From the NCBI GenBank assembly GCA_937930845.1, contig CALHBJ010000002.1:124001-188000 (forward strand): a stretch of DNA of 64,000 bases. The letters are read 5' to 3'. Below the pieces are notes generated by a model. It was not told where the DNA came from, ran no database searches, and saw only the letters and a list, made by a program, of their open reading frames with translations. Below, in pieces: positions 49,484 through 58,243 of the stretch. Both the position numbers and the translations under genes were made by a program. The number at the start of each line of letters is the position of its first letter. The stretch's first letter is position 1. This DNA comes from an uncultured Rhizobiaceae group bacterium (GTDB taxonomy: Bacteria; Pseudomonadota; Alphaproteobacteria; Rhizobiales; Rhizobiaceae).

Positions 49484-49975
49484 ATGGCCAAAGTGGAAAT
49501 GACGGTAAACGGCCGGTCCGTTGCAGCAGATGTGGAAGATCGCACTTTGCTGGTCGAGTTTTTGCGCGAAGGGCGCAATCTCACCGGCACACATGTGGGG
49601 TGTGATACATCCCAGTGCGGTGCATGCGTTGTGCATGTGGACGGTAAAGCGGTTAAATCCTGCACCATGCTGGCCGCCCAGGCGAGTGGCAGTGAAGTCA
49701 CCACCATTGAAGGTCTGGCCGGAAACGGCGCGCTGCACCCCATGCAGGAAGCGTTTCGCGACAACCATGGTTTGCAGTGCGGGTTTTGCACACCAGGGAT
49801 GATCATGTCGGCGGTCGATATGGTCAATCGGCTGGGTCCAAAGCTCGATGAGGCCACCATCCGCTCTGAGCTGGAAGGCAATATCTGCCGTTGCACGGGT
49901 TATCATAACATCGTCAAATCCATTGCTGCAGGTGCCAAAACCATGGGCAAGGGCATGAAGAAGGCCGCTGAATAG
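49484..49975 (+). CDS. coxS: CO-dehydrogenase-type [2Fe-2S] small subunit
   Basis: A 163-residue iron-sulfur subunit of a xanthine-oxidase-family molybdenum hydroxylase. The plant-type cluster cysteines are C40, C45, C48 and C60; the second cluster ligands are in QCGFCTPGM near residue 100 and ICRCTGYHN near 136. It relays electrons from the Mo site to FAD. GGAGGAATAA directly precedes the ATG. First gene of coxSLM. Confidence 0.93.
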   Translation: MAKVEMTVNGRSVAADVEDRTLLVEFLREGRNLTGTHVGCDTSQCGACVVHVDGKAVKSCTMLAAQASGSEVTTIEGLAGNGALHPMQEAFRDNHGLQCGFCTPGMIMSAVDMVNRLGPKLDEATIRSELEGNICRCTGYHNIVKSIAAGAKTMGKGMKKAAE

Positions 49976-50137
49976 CCAGCACGATCAAAGTCGCATCGCC
50001 CAGGGGAGTTATCTGTTCGATGCGTCATTTCTGCACACGGAATTCATGGGCAGATTGTCCGGCGCGCTTGCAACGAAAAGACCAAACAAGCCAAACGCCA
50101 GCGTTCTGACCCACATTGAAATTGGAGGATTTATCTT

Positions 50138-52504
50138 ATGGGTGTTGAAGGTATTGGCGCACGGGTACTGCGCAAGGAAGACAAACGTTTTATCACAGGC
50201 AAAGGTCGTTACACGGACGATCACAACGTACAGGGTCAACACTATGCGGTGTTCGTGCGATCACCCCATGCCTATGCGAAGATCAAGAAGATCAACATCA
50301 AGAACGCCATGAAGATGCCCGGCATTGTCGGCATTTTTGATGGCAAGCAGCTCACCGGCGACGGCATCGGCAACATTATTTGCGGCTGGATGGTGCATTC
50401 CAAGGACGGCTCTCCCATGAATATGGGTGCCTGGTCGGCGCTGGCCACTGAATATGTGCGCTATGTGGGTGACGCTGTCGCCGTTGTGGTTGGCGAAACC
50501 CTGGCTCAGGCGCAGGCGGCAGCTGAAGCAGTGGACGTGGATTATAAGGTTCTCAAAGGCGTTGTCAGTGCCGAGGAAGCCATGGCATCTGGCGCACCGC
50601 AATTACATCCAGAAGCTGCCAACAATATCATTTTCGATTGGGAGATCGGCGATGAGGCTGCAACCGATGCAGCCTTTGAGAGCGCAGCCAATGTGGTTGA
50701 AATCGATATCCGCAACAACCGCCTTGTGCCCAATCCCATGGAGCCCCGCGCGGCACTGGCCCAATATGATGCGGCCGAAGATCACTTCACGCTTCATACC
50801 ACAAGCCAGAACCCCCATGTCGCCCGCCTTGTGCTGTCGGCGTTCTATCAGGTGGCACCAGAAAATAAATTGCGTGTGATTGCCCCTGATGTAGGCGGCG
50901 GTTTTGGTGCGAAAATTTATATCTATCCCGAAGAGATTGTCTGTCTTTGGGCCGCCAAAAAAGCCGGAGTGGAAGCGATCAAATGGACCGCAGATCGGGG
51001 TGAAGCATTTTTAACCGATGCCCATGGCCGCGACCATGTCTCCAAAGCGCGCATGGCGTTCGATGCCAACAATAAGATCGTTGGTTTGAAAGTCGAAACC
51101 CTGGCAAATCTGGGGGCTTATATGTCCCTCTTCTCGTCGTCGGTTCCCACTTACCTCTATGCCACATTATTGTCTGGGCAATACAACATTCCCAACATCC
51201 ATGCGAATGTGAAAACCGTCTACACCAACACTGTGCCGGTTGACGCTTATCGCGGTGCGGGCCGGCCCGAAGCAACCTATCTGGTGGAGCGGATGATGAC
51301 CACCGCCGCCCGTCAGTTGGGCATTGATCCGGCGGAATTGCGCCGCACGAATTTCGTGCGCGAATTCCCCCACCAAACGCCTGTGATCATGTGCTATGAT
51401 GCCGGTGATTTCGACGCATCCCTTGATGCAGCGATGAAAGCATCTGACTACGCAAATTTTGGCAAACGCAAAGCCAAGTCAGAGAAGAAAGGCATGATGC
51501 GCGGCATCGGCATGAGCTGTTACATTGAAGCTTGCGGCATTGCACCGTCTGCTGCGGTGGGCTCGCTAGGTGCAGGCGTTGGCCTTTGGGAATCGGCCGA
51601 GGTGCGGGTAAACCCCGTTGGCACAGTAGAAGTGTTGACCGGTTCTCACAGCCATGGTCAGGGCCATGAAACCACCTTTGCCCAGCTGGTATCCGATCGT
51701 TTTGGCCTGCCTTCTGAAAACATCCAAATTGTCCATGGTGATACAGACAAGGTGCAGTTTGGCATGGGAACATACGGATCACGCTCCGGCGCGGTTGGCA
51801 TGTCTGCCATCGAAAAAGCGCTCGATAAGGTGGAAGCCAAGGCCAAGAAAATTGCCGCCCATATGCTGGAGGCTGCCGAAGGTGACATCGAGATCAAGGA
51901 TGGCGAAGTCTCGGTCAAAGGTACGGATAAAAAGCTTGGCTGGCATGAAGTCTGCCTGGGGGCTTATACGGGCCACAACCTGCCCGAGGGCATGGAACCT
52001 GGCCTTAAGGAAGGTGCGTTCTACGATCCGACAAACTTCACCTTCCCCGCCGGTTGCTACATTTGTGAAGTTGAGATTGACCCAAATACGGGCGTGACCA
52101 GCATCGAACAATTTGTGGCTGCCGATGACTTTGGCAAGATCATCAACCCGATGATTGTTGAAGGACAGGTCCATGGTGGTCTGGCCCAGGGCATTGGTCA
52201 GGCGTTGATGGAAAACGCCACCTATGACGCGGACGGACAGCTGCTTGCAGCATCCTATATGGATTATCAGATGCCCCGTGCCGCTGACCTGCCCAACTTC
52301 CAGGTCTCCACCACTGAAACCCTTTGCCCGGGCAACCCGCTCGGCATCAAAGGCTGTGGTGAAGCCGGTGCCATTGGCTCTCCCCCAGCTGTCATCAATG
52401 CGATTACAGATGCGCTGGGTCACAATGAGCTGGCCATGCCCGCAACGCCCCAAAATGTCTGGGCGGCTGTTCAGGCGGGCGGCATGAAAGACGCAGCCGA
52501 ATAA
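50138..52504 (+). CDS. coxL: molybdopterin-binding large subunit, form II CO-dehydrogenase-like
   Basis: A 788-residue catalytic subunit binding the molybdenum cofactor. It has the N-terminal aldehyde-oxidase/xanthine-dehydrogenase domain, the DVGGGFGAK motif near residue 252, and AYRGAGR near residue 370. True CO dehydrogenase (form I) has AYxCSFR here, with the catalytic cysteine; AYRGAGR marks form II, whose natural substrate is uncertain. GGAGG lies about 10 bases before the ATG. A 162-base gap separates it from coxS. Confidence 0.92.
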   Translation: MGVEGIGARVLRKEDKRFITGKGRYTDDHNVQGQHYAVFVRSPHAYAKIKKINIKNAMKMPGIVGIFDGKQLTGDGIGNIICGWMVHSKDGSPMNMGAWSALATEYVRYVGDAVAVVVGETLAQAQAAAEAVDVDYKVLKGVVSAEEAMASGAPQLHPEAANNIIFDWEIGDEAATDAAFESAANVVEIDIRNNRLVPNPMEPRAALAQYDAAEDHFTLHTTSQNPHVARLVLSAFYQVAPENKLRVIAPDVGGGFGAKIYIYPEEIVCLWAAKKAGVEAIKWTADRGEAFLTDAHGRDHVSKARMAFDANNKIVGLKVETLANLGAYMSLFSSSVPTYLYATLLSGQYNIPNIHANVKTVYTNTVPVDAYRGAGRPEATYLVERMMTTAARQLGIDPAELRRTNFVREFPHQTPVIMCYDAGDFDASLDAAMKASDYANFGKRKAKSEKKGMMRGIGMSCYIEACGIAPSAAVGSLGAGVGLWESAEVRVNPVGTVEVLTGSHSHGQGHETTFAQLVSDRFGLPSENIQIVHGDTDKVQFGMGTYGSRSGAVGMSAIEKALDKVEAKAKKIAAHMLEAAEGDIEIKDGEVSVKGTDKKLGWHEVCLGAYTGHNLPEGMEPGLKEGAFYDPTNFTFPAGCYICEVEIDPNTGVTSIEQFVAADDFGKIINPMIVEGQVHGGLAQGIGQALMENATYDADGQLLAASYMDYQMPRAADLPNFQVSTTETLCPGNPLGIKGCGEAGAIGSPPAVINAITDALGHNELAMPATPQNVWAAVQAGGMKDAAE

Positions 52505-52521
52505 GGGCCAATACTACAGGC

Positions 52522-52585
52522 GCTCGGGCCTTTGGTCCGGGCGCGCTAATTCCAGCCAGGCCTGCAAGAACATGAAGCAGGCTCT
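52522..52585 (+). repeat. two hairpins between coxL and coxM
   Basis: GCTCGGGCC/GGTCCGGGC (52522-52542, 9 bp with two G-U pairs, TTT loop) is followed by a second imperfect hairpin, CCAG-CCTGC with GCAGG-CTGG, near 52556-52588. They occupy most of the 117-base gap. No T-run follows, so they may set transcript stability or partial termination between the two cistrons rather than end transcription. Confidence 0.4.
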
Positions 52586-52621
52586 GGCCACATAAATTGA
52601 ACGAACCTGGGAGGAAACCCA

Positions 52622-53434
52622 ATGTATGAAACGAATTACACCCGCGCCAAAGACGCAGCCGATGCCGCCAAGAAATCCAAAGCCGCTGATGATGCAGCTT
52701 ATCTGTCCGGCGGCATGACGCTGCTGCCCACCATGAAACAGCGCCTTGCCGCTCCATCGGATCTGATCGATCTGACACATATCAAGGGCATGAATGCCAT
52801 AACGGTATCACGCAAACAGGTGACGATTGGCGCAACAGCAACCCATGCCGAAGTGGCCACCAATGCGAAGCTGATGAAAGTCTGCCCATCCCTGTCCAGT
52901 CTTGCGGCACATATTGGTGACCCGCATGTTCGCAATCGGGGCACTATCGGTGGGTCGATTGCCAATAATGATCCCGCAGCCGATTATCCCTCTGCAATGA
53001 TTGCGCTCGATGCAACGATTGTGACCAATAAGCGCAAACTCAAGGCCGAAAAATTCTTTGTTGGCCTGTTTGAAACAGCTTTGAAGGAAGATGAATTTGT
53101 GAAAGAAATTTCTTTCACTGCGCCAAAGTCAGGTGCTTACGCAAAATTCCCTAATCCCGCATCACGCTATGCCATGGCCGGAGTATTTGTAGCACATCAC
53201 GGTGGCACCAAGGCCAAGCCGGAAATTCGAGTGGGCATTACGGGCGCGTCCCAGGATGGTGTGTATCGTGCCAAGGATATGGAGAAGGCGCTGGCGGCAA
53301 ATTTTGCGCCAGAAGCGCTGGATGGTTGCACGGTGGATGAAGGCAATATGCTGTCTGATATTCACGGTTCTGCCGCCTACCGCGCTAATCTTGTAAAGGT
53401 CATGGCCAAACGTGCCGTTGCCGCCGCGGGATAA
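52622..53434 (+). CDS. coxM: FAD-binding medium subunit, CO-dehydrogenase type
   Basis: A 270-residue flavoprotein subunit. The FAD pyrophosphate-binding segment HIGDPHVRNRGTIGGSIANNDPAADYP lies near residues 98-124, and a CO_deh_flav_C domain forms the C-terminus. A strong ribosome site (GGGAGGAAA) lies before the ATG. Gene order S-L-M is that of form II operons; form I is M-S-L. Confidence 0.93.
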   Translation: MYETNYTRAKDAADAAKKSKAADDAAYLSGGMTLLPTMKQRLAAPSDLIDLTHIKGMNAITVSRKQVTIGATATHAEVATNAKLMKVCPSLSSLAAHIGDPHVRNRGTIGGSIANNDPAADYPSAMIALDATIVTNKRKLKAEKFFVGLFETALKEDEFVKEISFTAPKSGAYAKFPNPASRYAMAGVFVAHHGGTKAKPEIRVGITGASQDGVYRAKDMEKALAANFAPEALDGCTVDEGNMLSDIHGSAAYRANLVKVMAKRAVAAAG

Positions 53435-53468
53435 TTTACGCAAAATCTTGCGGCTTTGAACAATTTAT

Positions 53469-53499
53469 AAAGGGCGGCTCATCGGGCCGCCCTTTTTTT
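53469..53499 (+). terminator. intrinsic terminator of the coxSLM operon
   Basis: GGGCGGC (53472-53478) pairs with GCCGCCC (53486-53492) and is followed by seven T residues. It lies 35 bases after the coxM stop codon. AAA before the stem mirrors the T-run, so it could work weakly on the opposite strand for metZ as well. Confidence 0.9.
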
Positions 53500-53527
53500 G
53501 AATTGCATTTTGGCCAGAGAATTCGGA

Positions 53528-54715
53528 TCAGGCGCGTGCGCTGACGGTGAAGGCCTTTTCCAGGTCGTCTTGCAAATCGCCGACATCTTCCAGTCCCACC
53601 GAAAGCCGCAACATACTGGCACTGATGCCCAGCGTATCGCGCTCCTCGTCTGACAGGTTTTTGTGGGTGGTCGTTGCAGGATGGGTGATTAGGCTTTTGG
53701 CATCACCCAGATTATTGGAGATCTTGATTATCTCAAGGGCGTTTTCCAGCTCAAATGCCGCTTGCTTTCCACCTTCAACTTCAAAGGCGATCAAGGTCGA
53801 CCCGGCTGCCATTTGCTGGCGTGCAAGTTCTGCCTGCGGGTGGTCGTCCCGCCCCGGATAAATCACCCGTTTCACATTGTTCTTTTCTGCAAGATAGTCT
53901 GCAAGAGTACCCGCACTGGTCGTTTGTTGGGCGACCCGCAATGGCAGTGTTTCCATGCCCTTTAACAATACCCAGGCATTGAACGGTGACATGCTGGGCC
54001 CGGTATGGCGAAAATAGTCAAACATCTTTTCATCAATCCAGTCGCGCGTGGAAAGCACCGCACCGCCAAGACAGCGCCCCTGCCCATCAATGTGTTTTGT
54101 TGCCGAATACACCACCACATGGGCGCCCAGTTCTAATGGATTCTGGTATAGGGGCGTTGCAAATACATTGTCGACGACCAGCACTGCGCCGATTTCATTA
54201 GCCAGTTCGGCAACCGCCTTAATGTCCACCAGTTCCAGGGTTGGATTGGTGGGGGATTCCAGAAACAGAACCTTTGTTTCCGGACGGATGGCGGCCTTCC
54301 AGGCGTCGATGCTTTTGCCGTCCACAAGAGTTGAAGCGACCCCAAATTTGGGCAACAATTTTTCCACCACATAGCGGCATGAACCAAACAGTGCCCGTGC
54401 AGCCACCACGTGATCACCGGCTTCCAATTGGCACATCAGTGCTGCACTGACCGCGCCCATTCCCGATGATGTGGCCAGGCATGCTTCGGCACCTTCCATG
54501 GCGCACATGCGTTCTTCAAACATCGTGACGGTGGGATTGGCATATCGCGAATAGATGTAGCCTTGATCATCGCCATTGAAGCGGGCTTCTGCGGCTTCCG
54601 CGCTGTCATACACAAATCCCTGGGTGAGATAGAGCGCTTCAGACGTTTCGCCATGTTGCGAACGCAGCGTCCCACCGTGAATGAGGCGTGTGGCGGGTTT
54701 CCATGTAGTCGACAT
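53528..54715 (-). CDS. metZ: O-succinylhomoserine sulfhydrylase MetZ
   Basis: A 395-residue PLP enzyme of the Cys/Met metabolism family that makes homocysteine from O-succinylhomoserine and sulfide. The PLP lysine is in YSATKHIDGQG near residue 210; YSRYANPTV, ATSSGMGAV and SPTNPTLE are family blocks. AGGAG lies at good spacing before the ATG at 54715. A SAM-II riboswitch and an intrinsic terminator in its leader explain its control. Confidence 0.94.
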   Translation of the reverse strand: MSTTWKPATRLIHGGTLRSQHGETSEALYLTQGFVYDSAEAAEARFNGDDQGYIYSRYANPTVTMFEERMCAMEGAEACLATSSGMGAVSAALMCQLEAGDHVVAARALFGSCRYVVEKLLPKFGVASTLVDGKSIDAWKAAIRPETKVLFLESPTNPTLELVDIKAVAELANEIGAVLVVDNVFATPLYQNPLELGAHVVVYSATKHIDGQGRCLGGAVLSTRDWIDEKMFDYFRHTGPSMSPFNAWVLLKGMETLPLRVAQQTTSAGTLADYLAEKNNVKRVIYPGRDDHPQAELARQQMAAGSTLIAFEVEGGKQAAFELENALEIIKISNNLGDAKSLITHPATTTHKNLSDEERDTLGISASMLRLSVGLEDVGDLQDDLEKAFTVSARA

Positions 54716-54756
54716 GCAATTCTCCTGACATCATGTACGCCGTGGGAGCAGTTCAC

Positions 54757-54790
54757 AAAAAAACCGATCCCACGTTTGTCGCGAAATCGG
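54757..54790 (-). terminator. intrinsic terminator in the metZ leader (expression platform)
   Basis: On the minus strand an 11-bp stem (54764-54790; three G-T wobbles, ACAAA loop) is followed directly by seven T residues (54763-54757). It lies between the SAM-II aptamer and the metZ start codon, so SAM-dependent premature termination is the simplest model. The 3' arm contains CGTGG, the same sequence as the 5' arm of aptamer stem P1. Confidence 0.8.
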
Positions 54791-54833
54791 TGTGCAAACA
54801 GTCAGGCACGGCAATGTGTCCCTGCATATGCGG

Positions 54834-54886
54834 CCCTTTAGCGACTTTTTTAACGTGGCTGCAAGCCGACCGGCCAAATCACCACG
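54834..54886 (-). ncRNA. SAM-II riboswitch aptamer
   Basis: The minus strand from 54886 shows CGTGGTGATTTG, then GGTCGGCTTGCAGCCACG, then a short A-rich link and GTCGCTAAAGGG. This matches the SAM-II (metA) aptamer of alphaproteobacteria in order and conserved bases: P1 pairs CGTGG with CCACG, and the 3' GTCGCTAAAG segment forms the pseudoknot with the loop. It lies about 120 bases upstream of metZ, a known target class. Covariance-model search would confirm it. Confidence 0.9.
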
Positions 54887-54951
54887 AATGATATGTGGGT
54901 TAAACGAGGCTGGCCTTTGCGTCAATCGCTACCCCGGATAAACAGTTTGTC

Positions 54952-56040
54952 ATGGAAAAGATGGCTGGCATTTTAAACGACGCTGGAATCCTCGCTTTAC
55001 ACAAAGCCGGGGCGATCAAGGCCGAGCGCCCATTTGATGATGATCAGGTGCAACCGGCCAGTCTGGATTTGCGATTGGGCAGGACTGCATACCGGGTACG
55101 CGCCTCGTTCCTGCCGGGGCCGGGATCAACGGTTGCAAACAAGCTTGAGCGCTTTGCCATGCATGAGATTGATCTGACCAATGGTGCCGTGCTCGAAACC
55201 GGTTGTGTCTACATCGTGCCTTTGCTGGAAAGTTTTGAACTGGCCAACGACCTGTCAGCATCGGCCAATCCAAAAAGCTCCACTGGGCGGCTCGATATTT
55301 TTACTCGCGTCATCGCAGACCATGCCCAACAGTTTGACATGATACCTGCGGGATATCGCGGCCCCCTTTATATTGAGGTCAGCCCGCGTACATTTCCCAT
55401 TGTTGCCCGCATGGGATCGCGTCTTTCCCAAATCAGATTTCGCAATGGCAATGCTGTGCTGGGTCGCGACGCGCTGTTGCAGCTTCACCGCGAGCAAACG
55501 CTGGTTGCCGCTGAAGAGCCCAATGTTGATGGTCGCGGCATTGCCATGTCGATTGACCTGACCGGCGATAGTGATGGTCTCATTGGATATCGGGGCAAGC
55601 GCCACACCGGTGTGGTGGATGTGGACCGCAAGGCTGCTTGTGAAATTCTGGATTATTGGGAGCCAATCTATAATCGCGGCTCCGATGACATGGTTCTCGA
55701 CCCCGACGAGTTTTACATTCTCGTATCCCGCGAAGCCGTTCATGTGCCGCCGGATTATGCCGCTGAAATGGTGCCGTTTGATCCCCTTGTGGGAGAATTT
55801 CGCGTTCACTATGCAGGTTTCTTTGACCCAGGCTTCGGCCACGCTGCTGCCGGTGGCACGGGTTCACGCGCGGTGCTGGAGGTGCGCAGCCACGAAGTGC
55901 CCTTCATTCTTGAGCACGGCCAGATCGTTGGTCGCCTTGTTTATGAAAAAATGCTGGAGCGTCCTAAAGCGCTCTATGGTGCCGATCTGAAGTCAAATTA
56001 TCAGGCGCAAGGTTTGAAACTCTCAAAGCATTTCAAGTAG
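54952..56040 (+). CDS. dcd: 2'-deoxycytidine 5'-triphosphate deaminase (long form)
   Basis: A 362-residue dCTP deaminase-like protein, the double-length form found in rhizobia and relatives, built from two Dcd/dUTPase-like folds. Recognisable blocks are QPASLDLRLG near residue 35, SANPKSSTGRLDIFTRV near 102, and the C-terminal GSRAVLEVRSHEVPF with GQIVGRLVYEKM. It supplies dUTP for dTMP synthesis. Divergent from metZ; two ATGs (54952, 54961) are possible. Its stop overlaps the end of the glycosyltransferase gene. Confidence 0.9.
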   Translation: MEKMAGILNDAGILALHKAGAIKAERPFDDDQVQPASLDLRLGRTAYRVRASFLPGPGSTVANKLERFAMHEIDLTNGAVLETGCVYIVPLLESFELANDLSASANPKSSTGRLDIFTRVIADHAQQFDMIPAGYRGPLYIEVSPRTFPIVARMGSRLSQIRFRNGNAVLGRDALLQLHREQTLVAAEEPNVDGRGIAMSIDLTGDSDGLIGYRGKRHTGVVDVDRKAACEILDYWEPIYNRGSDDMVLDPDEFYILVSREAVHVPPDYAAEMVPFDPLVGEFRVHYAGFFDPGFGHAAAGGTGSRAVLEVRSHEVPFILEHGQIVGRLVYEKMLERPKALYGADLKSNYQAQGLKLSKHFK

Positions 56041-58096
56041 GGGTTTTGAAGTTCCCGCGCCCCAATTGCAGCCGGTGGGGCGTTTTCTCCCATTCATGTG
56101 GGCGGCGGATCAAATGCCATAACGCCCGCCATGCAGCTGCCGACAACATCATCCAATAGGCCGGAATCGTCCACAGGGATGCGCGCAGATTTTTCAAATT
56201 GCGCAGCGGCAAGGTCCGCCAGCCAAGCACGGCAAAGGACAGATATCCGGCGAGCACTGTGAAGACATCCAGCATGAATAAGGGGTCATACATCAATTCA
56301 GGAACGCCTGATGAAAAGGCGCGCCAACACCACCACATGATCATTGCCAGAAGAAACGGATGGACCAGTGCGGACAGGCAAACGCCGGTGACGACCAGAT
56401 GAAACACCAGCGATCCAAGCCATCCAAGGTCCGCCATGGATTGCAATGGATGGCGCATATGGACCAACCAGGTCTGATACCAGCCCTTAAACCAGCGGGT
56501 TCTCTGCTTCAGCCAGATGGAAGCGCTGGCAGGCGCTTCCTCAAAAGTGGGATGCGCCAACACACCAATTGCATAACCATGACGCGAAATGCGTATGCCC
56601 AAATCCGCATCCTCCGTCACATTATAGGGATCCCAAGCGCCAATCTGGTCCAGCACCTCACGGCGGAAATGATTGGAAGTCCCTCCCAGTGGCAGCGGGG
56701 CGCCCAGGCGCGAAAGAAATGGTAACAACCCGTCAAACAAGGCGGAATATTCAATGGCAAACAGGCGGGGAAACCAGCCCTCCCGGTGATTGTAAATAAT
56801 CAGCGGTGCCTGAAGGCAGGCCAGCGAAGTTCCGCTGCGCTTAAACCGTGCGTGGGCTTCGCGCAATTGCAAAGGGCTGGGCCGGTCTTCCGCATCATAG
56901 ATCACCACATAGGTGCCACGGCACAGAGGCAGGGCATAATTGAGCGCTTTAGGTTTTGTGCGCGGATGGCTTGATGGCACCTCGACCAACGCAAAATGAT
57001 GAAAACGTGGCTCCAGAAGGGCAGTCCGAACGGCGTTGAGCGTGTCAACATCGTCCGCCTCACAGATCAGTTTGATCTCTAATCTTTCAACCGGCCAGTC
57101 GAGCCTGGAAAGCGCGTTGACGAGATCTGGAACCTGGCCCGCTTCGCGGTAAAGGGGAACCAGAACCGAATAGAGGGGCAGACTGCTAATTTCAGCCAGC
57201 CGTTGCTGGCGGCCGCTTGGGTTTTCCAGGATGGAGGCACGTTGGCGCGGATGAAAACCAAGACCCGCTGTGAGGCGCAGGAATGAGCAGCCCAGATAGA
57301 ATGCGGTGGCAAAAAAATGGGCCGCAAGCAGCACATTGACGGACGAAAACAGGGCAATGGCGATAAGTATTTGAACCAGAACAAACAGAACCAAAGCCTG
57401 CGGTACTGTGATGACAGTCTTGGCACTCAAGTGGGGCCAGCGCTGTTTCAATCCATTCAAGGCGCGCTCGGTCAGTGCCGGGCTGCAGCGGTTCTCCAGC
57501 GCCAGCATATTGGCCCGCCGGGTGGTTACACGAAGTCGGTTGCGAAAATGCGGGTGCCGGGTCAACAGCGCGCGTGTCCCATCAAAATTCTCAAATGGCG
57601 GTGCAATGATGAATTGCCGTGGAGAAAATTGTCCCGCCCCATTCGGTTCAGCGTGATGTCCTTCGCTCGCCACCAGCCGGGCCATTCGATCCAGTTCGTC
57701 CGGCGATGGCACGTTGATGAAAGGTTCACCCTGGACCAGGACATTTTCAACAAATGGCAATCCAAGTTCGAAGGCAGCACAGGCTGCATAGTCATGTTCG
57801 CTAAGATCACCGTTTTGGTTCAGCGCCTGCGCCGCATTTATATTGAACAAGCGGGCCCTGAGCGCCGCCTTTTGCAATACGGGCAATGCAATGCCAAACC
57901 GCGTCAGGAATTCGATGTCGGGTGGTAAATTAACGGCGATGCTGGTTTCGGTTGGCAATGGGCCAAGTGGCGAATTACAGACCAGGTTCCCTGTTGGACC
58001 AGGTTCAATTCCCGGTTCGGGCGCAGACGACACGGCAGATGGCACAGATGGGCCAAAGCGGGGTTTATCCCCCGCCCCGTTTATGAAATCCAACAT
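56033..58096 (-). CDS. family 2 glycosyltransferase with extra N-terminal domain
   Basis: A 687-residue membrane glycosyltransferase of the cellulose-synthase-like GT2 type. The first about 220 residues form a soluble region resembling the MshEN/GspE-N-type domain of XagB/NfrB-like proteins (LARFGIALP-like start, FVENVL). Two membrane segments follow, then the GT2 core with Asp motifs in CEADDVDT, YDAEDRPSP and TEDADLG and the processive QRTRW motif, then more membrane segments. It likely makes or exports a surface polysaccharide. luxI is 147 bases upstream on the same strand. Confidence 0.87.
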   Translation of the reverse strand: MLDFINGAGDKPRFGPSVPSAVSSAPEPGIEPGPTGNLVCNSPLGPLPTETSIAVNLPPDIEFLTRFGIALPVLQKAALRARLFNINAAQALNQNGDLSEHDYAACAAFELGLPFVENVLVQGEPFINVPSPDELDRMARLVASEGHHAEPNGAGQFSPRQFIIAPPFENFDGTRALLTRHPHFRNRLRVTTRRANMLALENRCSPALTERALNGLKQRWPHLSAKTVITVPQALVLFVLVQILIAIALFSSVNVLLAAHFFATAFYLGCSFLRLTAGLGFHPRQRASILENPSGRQQRLAEISSLPLYSVLVPLYREAGQVPDLVNALSRLDWPVERLEIKLICEADDVDTLNAVRTALLEPRFHHFALVEVPSSHPRTKPKALNYALPLCRGTYVVIYDAEDRPSPLQLREAHARFKRSGTSLACLQAPLIIYNHREGWFPRLFAIEYSALFDGLLPFLSRLGAPLPLGGTSNHFRREVLDQIGAWDPYNVTEDADLGIRISRHGYAIGVLAHPTFEEAPASASIWLKQRTRWFKGWYQTWLVHMRHPLQSMADLGWLGSLVFHLVVTGVCLSALVHPFLLAMIMWWCWRAFSSGVPELMYDPLFMLDVFTVLAGYLSFAVLGWRTLPLRNLKNLRASLWTIPAYWMMLSAAAWRALWHLIRRPHEWEKTPHRLQLGRGNFKTPT

Positions 58097-58195
58097 CGTT
58101 CCCCCAGTCCGGCCGGTTCACGGCGGGTCGTCGCAGCGGGTTCGCAGGCAGCCGCAAATGATCAAACGCGCAATGCGCTTGGGTGTGCATGTCAT

Positions 58196-58236
58196 CTGTG
58201 TCGCCGGAGACTTAACGCCCCGCTCCGGCGACACAG
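58196..58236. repeat. 14-bp perfect hairpin between luxI and the GT2 gene
   Basis: CTGTGTCGCCGGAG at 58196-58209 is perfectly repeated inverted at 58223-58236 around a 13-base loop. It starts 7 bases after the luxI stop codon. No T-run follows on either strand. It may be a Rho-independent-like terminator lacking a T-run, a 3'-end stabiliser of luxI mRNA, or an attenuator before the glycosyltransferase gene. Confidence 0.7.
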
Positions 58237-58243
58237 GCTCGCT

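Noticed and set aside
50138-52504. True (form I) carbon monoxide dehydrogenase
   Set aside because: The active-site motif is AYRGAGR, not AYxCSFR, and the gene order is S-L-M.
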